A stretch of DNA of 64,000 nt from NCBI GenBank assembly GCA_963854835.1, contig OY978526.1, forward strand, positions 71,768,418 to 71,832,417, written 5' to 3'. The stretch comes from Megamerina dolium. Its lineage: Eukaryota; Arthropoda; Insecta; Diptera; Megamerinidae. Each line of letters begins with the position of its first letter. Position 1 is the stretch's first letter. Below are positions 22,778-34,299 of the stretch, piece by piece. The translations under genes and the position numbers were made by a program. The notes beneath the pieces are model-generated. The model saw only the letters and a program-made list of their open reading frames with translations, had not been told where the DNA came from and did not search any database.

Positions 22778-23225
22778 GGTGCCGTAGCTCAGTGGTTAGT
22801 GTGTTCACCTTCTGATCTGTAGGTCGTGGTTCAATACCCGGCTGATGCATAACAAATTTTATATCGAAAAGATTTTTCTCTCGAACGGTACCCACCTGTC
22901 GGCAAGCAATTGGCAATTCATCCGACAGTAACAACTTGCCATGAAGAAGCTTCTAAAAAGAACTCTGTGACAAAGCTCAGAAAAAGTGATGTCACAAGTG
23001 TTCTGCCGTTCGGAACCGGCTAAAATAAGTGGGTCCATTCTAATACTGTCCAAAATTTAAGACGCACAACAGTAATGGAAGAGAAGCTCGGCCAATGAGC
23101 CCTGTGGGGCTTTAAGTGCCACATATTTATTTATTTTATTTTAAGGTTTTTTTCTTCACAGGTCCCTTCCCTAGATCCCTTCTAAAATACTTTCTCTGAG
23201 AGAGAGCGGCCATAATAACCTTACT
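22778..23225 (+). repeat. tRNA-derived SINE, best copy
   Basis: The head is tRNA-like: GGTGCCG, an A box TAGCTCAGTGG (22785-22795) and a B box GGTTCAATACC (22828-22838), the spacing of an internal RNA polymerase III promoter. The body follows (CACCTGTCGGCAAGCAATTG, GTGATGTCACAAG, GTTCTGCCGTTCGGAACCGG, TTCTAATACTGTCC) and ends with TTAAGTGCCACATATTTATT near 23130. Beyond it, CTCTGAGAGAGAGCGGCCAT (about 23192-23211) resembles a block at about 61388-61410 in the composite SINE. SINEs borrow LINE enzymes for mobility. Confidence 0.88.
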
Positions 23226-23465
23226 TAAGCCAATCATAGCCGAATGGCTAAAGTTCTGATTTTCCTCACTTTTTGTGAGATTGGCAAAAATGTATTTTCG
23301 AAAAATGCTTCGTAACATTTTGAGGTGTTAAATTTTCTAGTTTTGGAGCTTAAATGTATTCCGTAAGATATAAAGCATAATACAATAAAAACAACTTCGA
23401 AAGGGTGATTATCGTCGTTATTATTATTGTTGTTGTTGCTGCTACTGCTTGGATTCGTATATTTG
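23226..23465. other. Spacer with GTT/ATT trinucleotides
   Basis: Nothing coding is recognised. A trinucleotide-rich patch lies at about 23412-23440. Confidence 0.4.
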
Positions 23466-23628
23466 AACCTGTTAGGCACCTAATTCCCTTGATTTCGGAT
23501 CATTCTCAATGCTTTTAAAGGTTTCGCAACGGTTGAGCATTCAACTCGCCTCCAGTTCTTCATCATCGAATTTTCCCAAGGAGTTGGGATCTTCTCTATT
23601 GTTTGCAATATCCATTTTATAAAAACAC
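23466..23628 (-). pseudogene. Mauritiana-like mariner N-terminal fragment
   Basis: On the minus strand GKFDDEELEAS and, in another frame, QPLRNL-type and LKALRMIRNQGN segments correspond to KFEDEELEARL and the helix-turn-helix/linker of the copy at 1785-2617. About 40 residues between them are shortened. No catalytic region remains. Confidence 0.65.
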
Positions 23629-24020
23629 TCTTCGTGAGAGTAATTCAAAACATTAGAGGGTTAAGTGATTCAAAGCATTCATTAGGTGATTCCCAATAAA
23701 TTAAAATAATTTATAAAATTTTTTTTAGAATAATTGAAAATGTGGCTTCCATTAAATTCTGAGTGTTATGGTGCTGACATTTGTAATTCGACGCACAATC
23801 ACTTGTTCATCTTATTTTCATTCAATTTGATACAATGACATATGACGTTGTGACACATTATGAATTGCTTAATTGTTTGAATTAGCGCAAATCCGTTTGA
23901 GTTTACTTTATTTTTCACTTCATTGCTTCAGTTTGAATTATTACAGTTATAAATTAAATTATCATAAAAGCATCGTAGTCATTTATGTAAATATCAGATC
24001 ATATGTACGAGTATACGGAC
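23629..24020. other. AT-rich spacer
   Basis: No feature recognised. Confidence 0.45.
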
Positions 24021-24738
24021 TAAGGTGGGTCATATTGTATGGAGCCAGATTGACTTAGCGAAAAACCAAATATTGAGATTATTTCAAGCATTTTGGTCAA
24101 GGAAGTGAAAAGAAATTTCATATTTAGATCCGTCGCCTAATATTTAGTTTTTACAGCCATTATGAGAGCATCGATTTCTTACGGGAGCCCCCGTAAGTGG
24201 CGGGATAGGGAGTACGTATGTTAGAAAAACTAATGCGGTTTGGTCATATATTTCACCGATCTCGAGGCGATACCTGTTCAGTTATAGAATTATTTGTCTA
24301 TTTTAAGTTGTAAGTATGCCCAAAAAAAATACTACAGGTGATTCCCTGTTAGCTATGAAGCTCTATGAAGTGTTTTTACGTCCATTTCGTAGGGAAGCCC
24401 CCCTAAGGGTGGAAGATAGAGCATCAGTATCTTTAAAATAAGGATAAAAATCTTGCATACATTTGAGCACGCTGGGATGGACTAGAATGCCGTGGGGCTA
24501 CTAGACGATTTTGATGTGTTTTACGTCCATTTTGTACTGTAACCTACCTAATGAATTAAGATAGCAGTAGATATGTTCGGAAAAGATGACAGTCATTAAT
24601 ATATATATCCCAATGTATTAAATTAGGGGGCAAGTATGGTTAGTGGAAATGTTGGGGATTAAAAATGAATGGAAGTAGGGCACTTATGGGATGATTTTTT
24701 GAGGAATTTTGAGGTCGTTTGAATTTTGACCCATCTTA
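24021..24738. mobile_element. Non-autonomous hAT-like element, TAAGGTGGGTC ends
   Basis: The left end TAAGGTGGGTCATATT and the complemented right end TAAGATGGGTCAAAATT match each other and resemble the ends of the 58185 element. Flanking octamers ATACGGAC and ATATGCAC agree at six of eight positions, consistent with an aged 8-bp duplication. The interior holds units with GGGAGCCCCCGTAAGTGG and GGGAAGCCCCCCTAAGGGTG, akin to the tandem array at 60.5-62.3 kb. No protein is encoded. Confidence 0.65.
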
Positions 24739-24748
24739 ATATGCACAT

Positions 24749-25605
24749 TAAATGTCTACATTTTACTTAGAATCCAGAAGTAAATTTTATACATAGGCAT
24801 AACCTACGCAGGGGGTCCTTTAAAGATCAGAAAAAAATACAGCTGAAATTATTATATTTAGGGTTGCCACCTTGTGACTCTGAATTTGTTTCAAAAATAT
24901 ATTTAGATAATATTGTATATACATTGTGTTTTTAAGAAAGGCATTAAAAACAACAACAAAAATCCTTTTTATGGGAAAAAAAAATCCCGAACGGGAATAT
25001 AAATTCCCCAGAAGGGAATTTTTCTTTTGACTATGTATAATATATGTTTCGCTTAAAATCCGAAAGCCAAGAAAAAAAGATAAAATGATTCGATTTTCAT
25101 CAGTGAGTTTCGAAAAACAGTGACTGCGCACTTTTCCTAATTTTCCCATTTTTGAAGCTATTTCTTAAAGTAGAAACGTCAACCGATTTCAACGTTCTTG
25201 GATCCAAAAGAGGCGCTAGCTTGCCTACTTTTAAGGACTGGATTGAAAATAATATGTCCAGTAAATTTATTTTTTGCTATACACTGAATACCAAAAATAC
25301 CCAAAACTGTGTTTACTTCAAATTTTAGACTAAAATTGACATAGTAAATATTAACCGATTTGAATGTTTAATGGATCATTGAAAAGGTCATTGAGTATTC
25401 TTTAGGAAAATTAATACAATATCGGGGGTTTCACCGATATGATACCCTAAAAGTCAGAAAAAAATGACAATAAATTAAACCCTTAAAAGAGAAAGTCGCG
25501 TGGCGGCAACTCTAAACATAATTTTTTTTTCTGATCTTCTTTATAGGACCCCTGCATAGATTATGTCTATGTAGAAGCTTTTTTTTTTTAAATCGATACA
25601 CCCTA
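24749..25605. mobile_element. MITE-like element with ~125-bp inverted ends and 8-bp duplication
   Basis: A perfect octamer ATGCACAT flanks it (24741-24748 and 25606-25613). Inside, left TAAATGTCTACATTTT and complemented right TAGGGTGTATCGATTTA align with one gap, and the inverted similarity is strongest at 24790-24879 versus 25488-25573 (TACATAGRCATAAYC, GCAGGGGTCC, GATCAGAAAAAAA, GTTGCCRCC). It encodes no protein. The 8-bp duplication and TARGG ends suggest hAT-type mobilisation. Confidence 0.72.
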
Positions 25606-25613
25606 ATGCACAT

Positions 25614-26232
25614 ATAGTAGACTTACAAGTCCATAACTAAATACATAATAATCCTACAAGTAGTATGACGCCGTCTTCGTCATCGTCAACATTGTCCTTC
25701 AAATAAAGCAAAAAAAAAAAAAAGTCAATAAACTGAAATAAACTATTGTACGAGCGATTAGAAAGGGGAGAAAAAGCAATAAACGAATGCAGCAACAAAA
25801 AATAAAAAAGAATTATCTGCATAAATTGGCAACACTTCATATCTACGTACACACACACACACACACACACTCACACACATATAGTACATGCTATGCATTC
25901 ATACAATATTATCAGTGTGATAAGTTGTTGTTTACAGTTTTGCTAAATGTCGCTGAAGTGTGTTGAGAAAAAGCAACAACATCATCAACGACAACAACAA
26001 GAGCAATTGTTGGAGAGAGAGAAAAAAGCAACAATAACAAAAAACTGCCAAGAATAAAATAAAAAATATAAAAAATTAACAAACGACGTCACTTCCGCTT
26101 TATCGTGCATTCATATATATATGTACATATGTATGTGTGCATGTGTGCATGTTGATTTTATATAAGTATGCATGCATGCATGGCTACATATTTGTAAATT
26201 TATGTGCGTTTAGATGCGTATATTTGTATTTC

Positions 26233-26263
<31 letters not shown>

Positions 26264-27554
26264 GCTTATAACAATTGCACAGCAAAGCATCAGGGGCGGC
26301 TTTTGGCTTTATGGAAGATGCATAACAGCAAAAACAACAGCAACAACAACAACGACGACAGCAATAAAAATAAATAAAAAGAAGACGCAATTTCTGTCAT
26401 ACACATTTATAAATGCGCATACGCATTGAATACAAGCTCAAACACACTGACACGCATACACACACACACACACATACACTTGCAGACTGTCTAGCATCCA
26501 CAATTCTATTGTTTTCATTTTCTTTTAATATTTTTTTATTTTTTATTTTTTTTTTTTTTTTTTGAGAGAAAAAGAGCGATAAATTGATACTCTCAACAAA
26601 TGAGCGCACATGGAGAGAGAAAAACAAAGAAGTATGGGAGAGAAAAACAAAGAAGTATGGGAGAGAAAATTGTTGTTATACTCTCAATGACTTTAATATA
26701 ATTTTTTTTTTACTTTTTTGTTGCTATTGTTAGTTATTTTTCTTGCTATTTCAACTTGTTTCGCTTTTTGTTTATACTTTTTTTTTTATTTAATGTGTTT
26801 GCTTTTTCTAATCATCAGTCAATCATATTCTTATACGATATGAATATTTATTTTTCTGAAAATTATCAACCATTTCAATAGCTCATATCTCACAGTTTGT
26901 AGCTTGTAGAATTTTCAAACAATACCACAAGCAATGCTGTCTTTTTACACAGCTTAGAGTTTGTAGTATACACAGCTCATACGACTATGTACCCAACCGT
27001 GTTGGTTGTCACGTAATCCTTTAGCAAAGTTTTTTCCCCCCACAATTTTTTTGGAATTTTTGGTACGTGTTTTTTATATTTGCATTTTGCTGTTGTTGCG
27101 CATTCGCCTATTTACACAAATTTATAGACAAACGTTCGTTTATAGCCTCATACTCCTATGTGTAGTAAATATCTGTGCTCCCCTAATAATTCTGAAATAG
27201 CGGCATTCTCTCATTTGACTGTCATATTATATATATAAGGTAACGCCATTGGCGCTTTTTTTTCCCAATGATTTTTAACTATATGATGTTTTATTGAAAT
27301 GTGAGGAATATTTCTTTTATTCTCTTTGAAATTCGAAATAAAATAGACACAGTTTGTGAAGAAATTGCTCAATTCATAGTGACCTACGTCAAATTATCCA
27401 GATTTTCCAAAAAGTCATTTCACTCTATAATGACTGTAATGTTCTCTCAAAAATGCTTGGTGTTTAGCATTTTAATAAAAGCAGAGTGGATTATATTCAC
27501 ATTTATAAAATGGTGACCACATATCATTCTGAAACTAAGCCACCCATATGTGCT
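25614..27554. other. AT-rich region dense in microsatellites
   Basis: AC tracts at about 25850-25880 and 26457-26474, a GTT tract at about 26235-26262, CAA clusters at about 26339-26351, poly-T at about 26548-26563, and a duplicated GAAAAACAAAGAAGTATGGG unit (about 26619 and 26641) are visible. Frames across them are single-amino-acid runs (Cys, Thr), not proteins. Confidence 0.55.
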
Positions 27555-27710
27555 TATTGATATGCCTTTGCTCAGTGGTTATAAAGACAAAAAAAAAAGT
27601 TTTTGCTCATATTTTGCATCTCTATTTCATTCAAAATTATCTAATCTAAGGAGATTCCTTCTAGTACTATCCCAATTTAACACGTACAAGAATTTTGGAA
27701 AGAAATTTTG
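27555..27710 (+). repeat. Degenerate, internally deleted SINE
   Basis: TGCCTTTGCTCAGTGGTTAT at about 27562 matches the tRNA-like head with its A box, and CCTTCTAGTACTATCCCAAT with TTAACACGTACAAGAATTTT at about 27657-27696 matches the body. The middle, including the B box, is missing. Confidence 0.6.
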
Positions 27711-27799
27711 CAATTACTACGAAGCAATCTTGCAATTTTACAATTACTACGAAGCAATCTTGCTGATAATTGGTATATAAGATTATTTTTACCAACAAA

Positions 27800-28340
27800 T
27801 GAATGAGTTCATGAATGGATGAAATCCGATGAAAACCACGTTTAGTTCTCATATAAAAATATGTTTTCATCAAAATGTTTTTACACTTTGTGTACAAAAA
27901 TATAAAGTTATTGATCTAAAATTCATTATATGAGATTAGTTTTACTAGAGAACAGATTTATTTGAAAATTATTAAAATCGGATAGCAATCACACCTACCT
28001 GCCATACAAATATATGTCTCCAAATGCACATTTTTACACTTTGTACATGAAAATATAAAATTATTGATCTGAAACTCATTATATTAGATTAGTTTTATTA
28101 GAGAATGGATTTGCATTTGAAAATTAATGAAATCGATTGGAAACCACCCTACCAATTTCCCATGCAAAAGTATATTTTCGTATGAATTTTATTGCATTTT
28201 GCTCACAGAAATACAAAAAAATATCAAGTTAAAACTCGATATATACGATTGTATTTATTAATTATTGACCAAAATCGAATGTGGGCGTAATCGGAAGAAA
28301 ACCACGCCTACTTCCTATACAAAATGCTATATAAATATGC
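27800..28340 (+). repeat. Tandem ~150-bp units of mini-me-like origin
   Basis: AAATATAAARTTATTGATCT occurs near 27898 and 28048 with a weaker third unit near 28205. Each unit runs through a GATTAGTTTTAYTAGAGAAY block, an AATCG-GGAAACCAC block and CCATACAAAWATATG. The last unit ends in AACCACGCCTACTTCCTATA, the hallmark of the mini-me-like family. Confidence 0.65.
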
Positions 28341-29769
28341 TTCCGGAATTTGCAATTCAATTGCCTTGGGATATATGATTCAAATAGAGGTTTCAGATTA
28401 AATTTTTTTTTTTTAATTTAATATAAAATTATTAACTTTTTGCATATGATTGACATTAAACATGGAAAGTGTCAATTTTAGTTGACATACACTACGAAGG
28501 CCTTGGATATATGATCTAAATAGAGGTTTCACATTTAAAAATTTGGTATATAATATGAATAAATAATAAAACTGGTCAAAACCCACTAATTATGCAAAGT
28601 CCACTGTACAAATTTGTGTTATAATATGTGAAAAACGGTCATAAATAATAAAATTATGAACTTTTTGCATATGATTGCCGTAAAAGAATATGTTTGTGTT
28701 AAAGATTAACTCTCAAATAATAAATGAATTGCAGACAAAATGTTTTTTAATTGTCAATGAAGCTACCTTTTGTCACTACTATACCCTAACATCATTCTTA
28801 TTACTTGTACTCTCCCACTCTCACTCTTACGCTCTTGTGATTTTTCTTTGCACTTTAATTTGTTCTCTTGCCAGACATCAGAACAAAATTGAGAGTTTAA
28901 CAATCACCAGTATTACACAAACATAAGAGAGTACATTGGTATGTATACTCGTTCTCGTTGCATATACTCATATGTATATAACGAGAACGACCACCTTTCC
29001 GCATACAAAGCGACACTCATCGTCATCAGTGCTTCGTATGCCTCTTTCATTGATGGCTGATTGTGCGGTTGTTTAGGTGGCGGTCTTTGTTCAATGAACC
29101 AATAAAAATAACAACAACAACGACTACAACGAGAAATACAAAAACTCAACAGACACCGTCACACACACATATGCACACGCACACAGTTATAATAAATACT
29201 TAATTACAACAATAACAACAACGCAGTAAAGGAAGTAGTACAGAAGCATTGTGGTTTTTGTTTTATTTTTTTATTTTTTTTTTTGGCTTGGTGGTCACGC
29301 AATAATAATAAAATATGTAGAATAATAATAACAACAACAACGATAGCGGTTTTTTTTTTCAACTTCTCACTGCTGTAAAACCTACATATAACGGCATTAA
29401 TGAAAAATACATTGTATTGATGAAATTTACATGATTGCAAGAAAAAGTAAAATACATCGAATCGAAAACGGAGCATAAATAGAGAAGAGAAGCGCCAAAA
29501 ATTCTCAAGTTTTTGGACTGAAATAAATAAATACACAAAATTCAAAGTGCACATATTATTGCTCTTTGTAAACAATCTGTACATTTTGATTGTATTTCAT
29601 CGACGAAAACGACGAAGCCGTCTTTTAGCCGGTCTTTGCGTTGAAGACGACACTATTTTCAGCTGTATGAAACAACAACAACTAGCAGTAATAATATTAT
29701 ATGTAGATAATCAGAGCAACAACAACAAGAAGAAGAAACAGTAAGACACACACACACACACAACAAAAA
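28341..29769. other. AT-rich spacer
   Basis: A short duplicated phrase (GGATATATGATYYAAATAGAGG near 28369 and 28504, split here by ambiguity letters) and CAA/AC tracts near 29105 and 29160 are the only landmarks. No gene is supported. Confidence 0.45.
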
Positions 29770-30985
29770 ATGGCGCGGCCGTGTAGTAAAACAACTACTT
29801 CCCGAACTGTTCCATTAGAAGTCGTTGCTGCAGCGTCGTCGTCGTCATCACATCGTCTTTATTGAATACGCACACATTGTTACTCATATTGACGCAGTGT
29901 TGGAGAGAAGAAGAAGAAAAAGCATAACAGGGAGAGTGAGAGAGAGAGAGAGGCAGGCGGCAGCAGCAGCAGCATTTGGCGTTCGCCGTACTCATCGTCT
30001 TTCTTTGTCTGGGAATCATCTGTGATATATTAATTTCATTCGTTTGCCGTTTCGTTGATTGTCTTTACTGCAAAGACGGCAAATGTTGCGTGTATAGAAT
30101 TTGCATTATTCTATTGTTTTTTTTTTCCTTTTTGGAGCAATTTATTGGAAAATTTTTACATGTAAATTGTGTTAAATTGTTATCGTCTGTGTCACGATAA
30201 TAATGTTGTTGATATTCTAGCACTTGCATTATACAATCATCATTATGATGCTGATGCGCTTATGTTAATGATGATTACTACACTACTGTGATTTTCAGCT
30301 AAAATTGCAACGTCGCATAGCTGTTACAAGGAAACATTTTATATTGTCAAAGACCGCCGCCGCCGCCGCTAAAGTCAACGCCAAGAAATAAGCAACAACA
30401 ACAAAAAAAAAGACAATAAAATAAGCAGCAACACCTCCTCAACTCATTATAATATTAGTAATGGTATAATCACAAGGAACGCATTAATAAAAATTCTCTT
30501 TGTGTGTGTGATGTGATGTTGTGATTTGTGATGAGCGAGCTCATGCGATCATCGAAATTGAATTTCTTATACCTACACACATATATTTGCTCATATACTC
30601 GCTCACCCACCCACTAGATTAAAAAAAAAGCAAAAACAAAAACACTACTATTCCTATTACATATAAAAATAAAATATTCCACGAGAAAATTTCTTGAAAC
30701 AAAAACAAAACTTCTCAAAATAGTTTTTTAACAAATTTTTTTTGCGGTTTTTTTTTCTATGCGAATATTTTTTTTTTTTGGTTGATTTTTAATTGAAAAA
30801 CGTGTGATATTTAAAGAAGAGAATCAAAAAAAAAAAAAAATTATTGTACATGTACAAGACAAGACGATAGTGCTACAGAAAAGGCTGAAGATGCAGAAGA
30901 CCACGACGACGACGATGACGACCACGAAGAAGAAGAGACATTAGCGGCAACAAGAAATTCCAATTTATAAGCAAATGAAAAAGGT
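29770..30985 (+). other. Possible promoter / 5' untranslated exon of a host gene (tentative)
   Basis: This stretch is richer in G+C than its surroundings and carries GTC, GA, CAG (29960-29974) and CGC (about 30354-30369) repeats, GAGAG clusters and CAACAACAA, a mix typical of fly 5' regions. At its end ATGAAAAAG is followed by GTGCGTG (GT at 30984), an acceptable splice donor. A GAC/GAA-rich patch at 30896-30945 precedes it. No conserved protein is visible, so this is only a candidate. Confidence 0.2.
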
Positions 30986-31779
30986 GCGTGCTAACAACAA
31001 AATATACAATTTTTTGCGTTAATTTTCTATTTTTAAAAATTTTGCGTTTTATATATAATTTTTTTTTTCGCCTCATTTTAATTTAATGGCTCATCATTAT
31101 AAATTTTATTTGATTTCTTATATTTTCGAAACTAAATGAGGAAATGAAATGAAAATTAATAGACAGTTGTTGTGTTTTTTTTTTTTCGAAATAAGAGATT
31201 ACTTATTTCATATGTAGGCGATTGAGTGATAGATACATGACGAGCAGCTATATTTTTAAATACTTGTTGGCTATATTGGCTCTTATAGATGGTTACCAAG
31301 GTGCAATAAGTAATTCATTTTTCAATTAGAAAATGAAATTTATGAGATAATTTGTGCAAATATTTGCTTTTGCAAATTTATCCATTCTATATTACTATAC
31401 TCTCTGTGCTATGTTTAGCAGATTCATTCGAGAGTTGTTGTATGATACATAGAATTCGATTGCTTTCGATATCAAATAACAAATTGGATTTGAATATGAA
31501 ATTGATATCAGCGATTTTATATTTTTTAAATTAAATTTCCATTGGTTTTTGATCATGCGACACAGTAAAAGTAAAAATGATGATCAGTAAAATATGATGT
31601 TATAATTTGTCTGACACAGTAGCGATGTTCTACAATAGTTTTTTTTTTCCAAAAATTTTCGCATTGAGGTTAAACGGTCTGTTTGGTTACGAGAAACTCG
31701 GCGACAATAGCCGTCTTGCAAAATTTAATAATAATTTGATTATAAAATAATTTTAAAATTACCAGTATTTTTAAATGAG
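30986..31779. other. AT-rich spacer
   Basis: No feature recognised; intron-like composition. Confidence 0.4.
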
Positions 31780-33300
31780 TCTTCGAAAAGCTTTGTAGAT
31801 CTGATGAGCGTGGTAAAATAGTAATCTACACAATATTTGAGATCACTTAGTTCATAAATAACCGCAAAATGCAAATACCATGCAAAATTTTCATTTTTTA
31901 AATGAGAAATTAACAACTTGTATAGAAAATACCGTTATTTTTTTTCATAGATTTTTCTCAAACATTAGGGTAATCGTATTTTTTTTACTAAAATAGCAAT
32001 TTGTGGATTGCTATAAATTACTAATAAATTAATTTTTTTAACAACAATTGATAAATTTGTAATGAAAGTACCGTTATTTTTAATGGATTATTCTTACACG
32101 TTTGACATCTTATTTTTTCAACTAAAATAGCACTCTACACAAAATTTAAAAACAATTTTTAAACATTAACCGATAGATTTGTATAGAAAATACCGTTATT
32201 TTTTAATGAATTCTTCTCAAACATTGGGTATCTTAATTTGTCATCAAAATAATATTGCACACAAAATTTGAAGTCATTTTGTTTGTAAATTGGGAAAGTT
32301 TTCATAGAAAATGTTGATTTCTTAAGCAAAAATCGACAAAATTATATGAGAGCTATATTAGTTTTTCAATGTATCATTTTCAAACTTTGGAAATCTTATT
32401 TTTTTATTTATTATTTGCGCTACACAAAATTTGCAATCATAAATAAACATAGTTTTCATATACAATGTTCAGTTTTTAAATAAAAATGGACAACATTATA
32501 TTCAAAGAACGCTTATTTTTTAAATTTATTTAGCAATCAGTTTTTTTTCATCAAAATAGTGTTCTGCATGAAATTGAAAGTTATTTGATTTGTAAATAAA
32601 CATAGCCTTCGTACATAATTGCCATTTTTTAAAGAGTAATCTAGCAATTTGTTTGAAAAGTGCCGTTATTATTGATTGTATCATGTGAGCATTTTTTTTT
32701 TTTAACAAAATAGCACTAAACAAATTGTCTAAATTCAAAATCTTCATTTTTTAAATAAAAATCAACATATTTGTATGAAAGGTTGCGTTATTTAATATTG
32801 TATTATTCTCAAATATTGGAGATGTTATTTTTCCACCAAAATAATACTGCACACAAAATTTAAAGCCATTTCGTTTATAAATAAACAGAGTGCCCATACA
32901 AAAATTTTGTTTTTGAAACAAAAATCAATAAATTTATATGGGAGATATGGTTATTTTTTAAGAATTCACTATCAATGTTGGGGCATATTATTTTCTCACG
33001 AGAATAGTGCGCCACACGAAATTTGAATTTTTTTTGTTCACAAATTAATAGTTTCCATACAAAAATATCATTTTTTAAACACAACTGGAACATTTTTATA
33101 TTGAAAATTATTTTTAACTTGTATCTACCTTAGGACATCCAATTTTTTCAACAAAATAATGCTTCACACAAAATTTGAAATCATTTCATTCATAAATAAA
33201 CATTGCATCCATACAAAAATGTCATTTTTTAAACAAAAATCGAAATTTTTGGTATGGAAAGTTAACTTATTTAGTGCTAAACCTTGAGGATTGTATTTAT
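31780..33300 (+). repeat. Degenerate ~150-bp satellite, about ten units
   Basis: A phrase of the type ATAGAAAATACCGTTATTTT, then TTCTCAAACATTGGG, then an AAATAGCAC..CACACAAAATTTGAA block recurs near 31934, 32074, 32192, 32350, 32510, 32663, 32785, 32948 and 33105. Spacing varies from about 118 to 163 bp. No unit encodes anything. The CATAGAAAAT and CCATACAAAAAT phrases hint that the unit derives from the mini-me-like family. Confidence 0.75.
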
Positions 33301-34299
33301 TTATAAACGGAGTGAATTGTATTTAACGTTAAATACAATTTTTGCGAAAAAAAATAAATTCGAAATCTTGAAAAATGAGTATCGCCTTCCATACAAATTT
33401 ATCGTTGTTAAAAAATTATAATACAAAAGCTTCAACTAAATTGTAATCTAATAAACAGTAATGACCATAATACAATTAGAATTCATTCAAACAAATAATA
33501 AAAAATATTCGTTCATAATTTATAACGTGAACGAATGCGATTAAACTGAACAGAGAAATGTAAACGAAAACAATAAAACATTGTAACTAACTTGCAACGA
33601 TATAGTGTATTTAACGTACCTAAATGACAAAAAAAAAACGATAATTAAAAAGTTTCATTACTCAACTCTTTAATTAAAAATCTTAAAATTATATACAACG
33701 ACATTGTAATAATTTTATTCAAAAATTATGCCCAAAGGGCCAATTTTATTATGGGTATGTACATAATTATGTATTTTTTTATGATACCAACAATACTAAC
33801 TGGGGTTAAGTTAATTAAATGATAGCTTAGGAAAACAGGAAACCAATTGAAAAGTGAATTATATACACGCACCCTACTATACATTGTATGCGGAAGTCGG
33901 AAATTATCGATGAATTTAGTATTCTATTTTTTTGATCAATAATTTCTAATTTTTGATTCTATTCATTTCTATCAAATTCGAATTACCAATATGCTTAATT
34001 CTAATTCTTTACGTTTTTCGAAGTTACAAAGATTCAGAATATTCTCCAAATAGATCTGCCAAACCTCTTCTAAGTAGATCTGACCGACTGAGTTGACTTA
34101 TATATGGGTTCGTTAAAAATTCTAGCCGATATGGCGTTATTTTTTAAATTCTCTTGAATTCATTTAGAGTAATAATTTTGCCTGTGCATATTAGAGAAGG
34201 ATTCGCCAACTTGCGCTTCGGTCCCAAGTCACAGACACGGACATGTAACATAGGGCTAAAAAAAACAGAATTATCTTATTGATTCAATATAATCTAGAC
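33301..34299. other. AT-rich spacer
   Basis: No gene or named repeat recognised. Confidence 0.45.

Noticed and set aside
22778..22850. Possible functional tRNA gene
   Set aside because: A and B boxes are present, but the stems do not pair as a tRNA cloverleaf and the SINE body follows, so it is a tRNA-derived SINE head.
24820..25149. 109-codon minus-strand frame inside the 24749-25605 element
   Set aside because: It spans the inverted end and AT-rich interior and has no protein-like features; the element looks non-coding.
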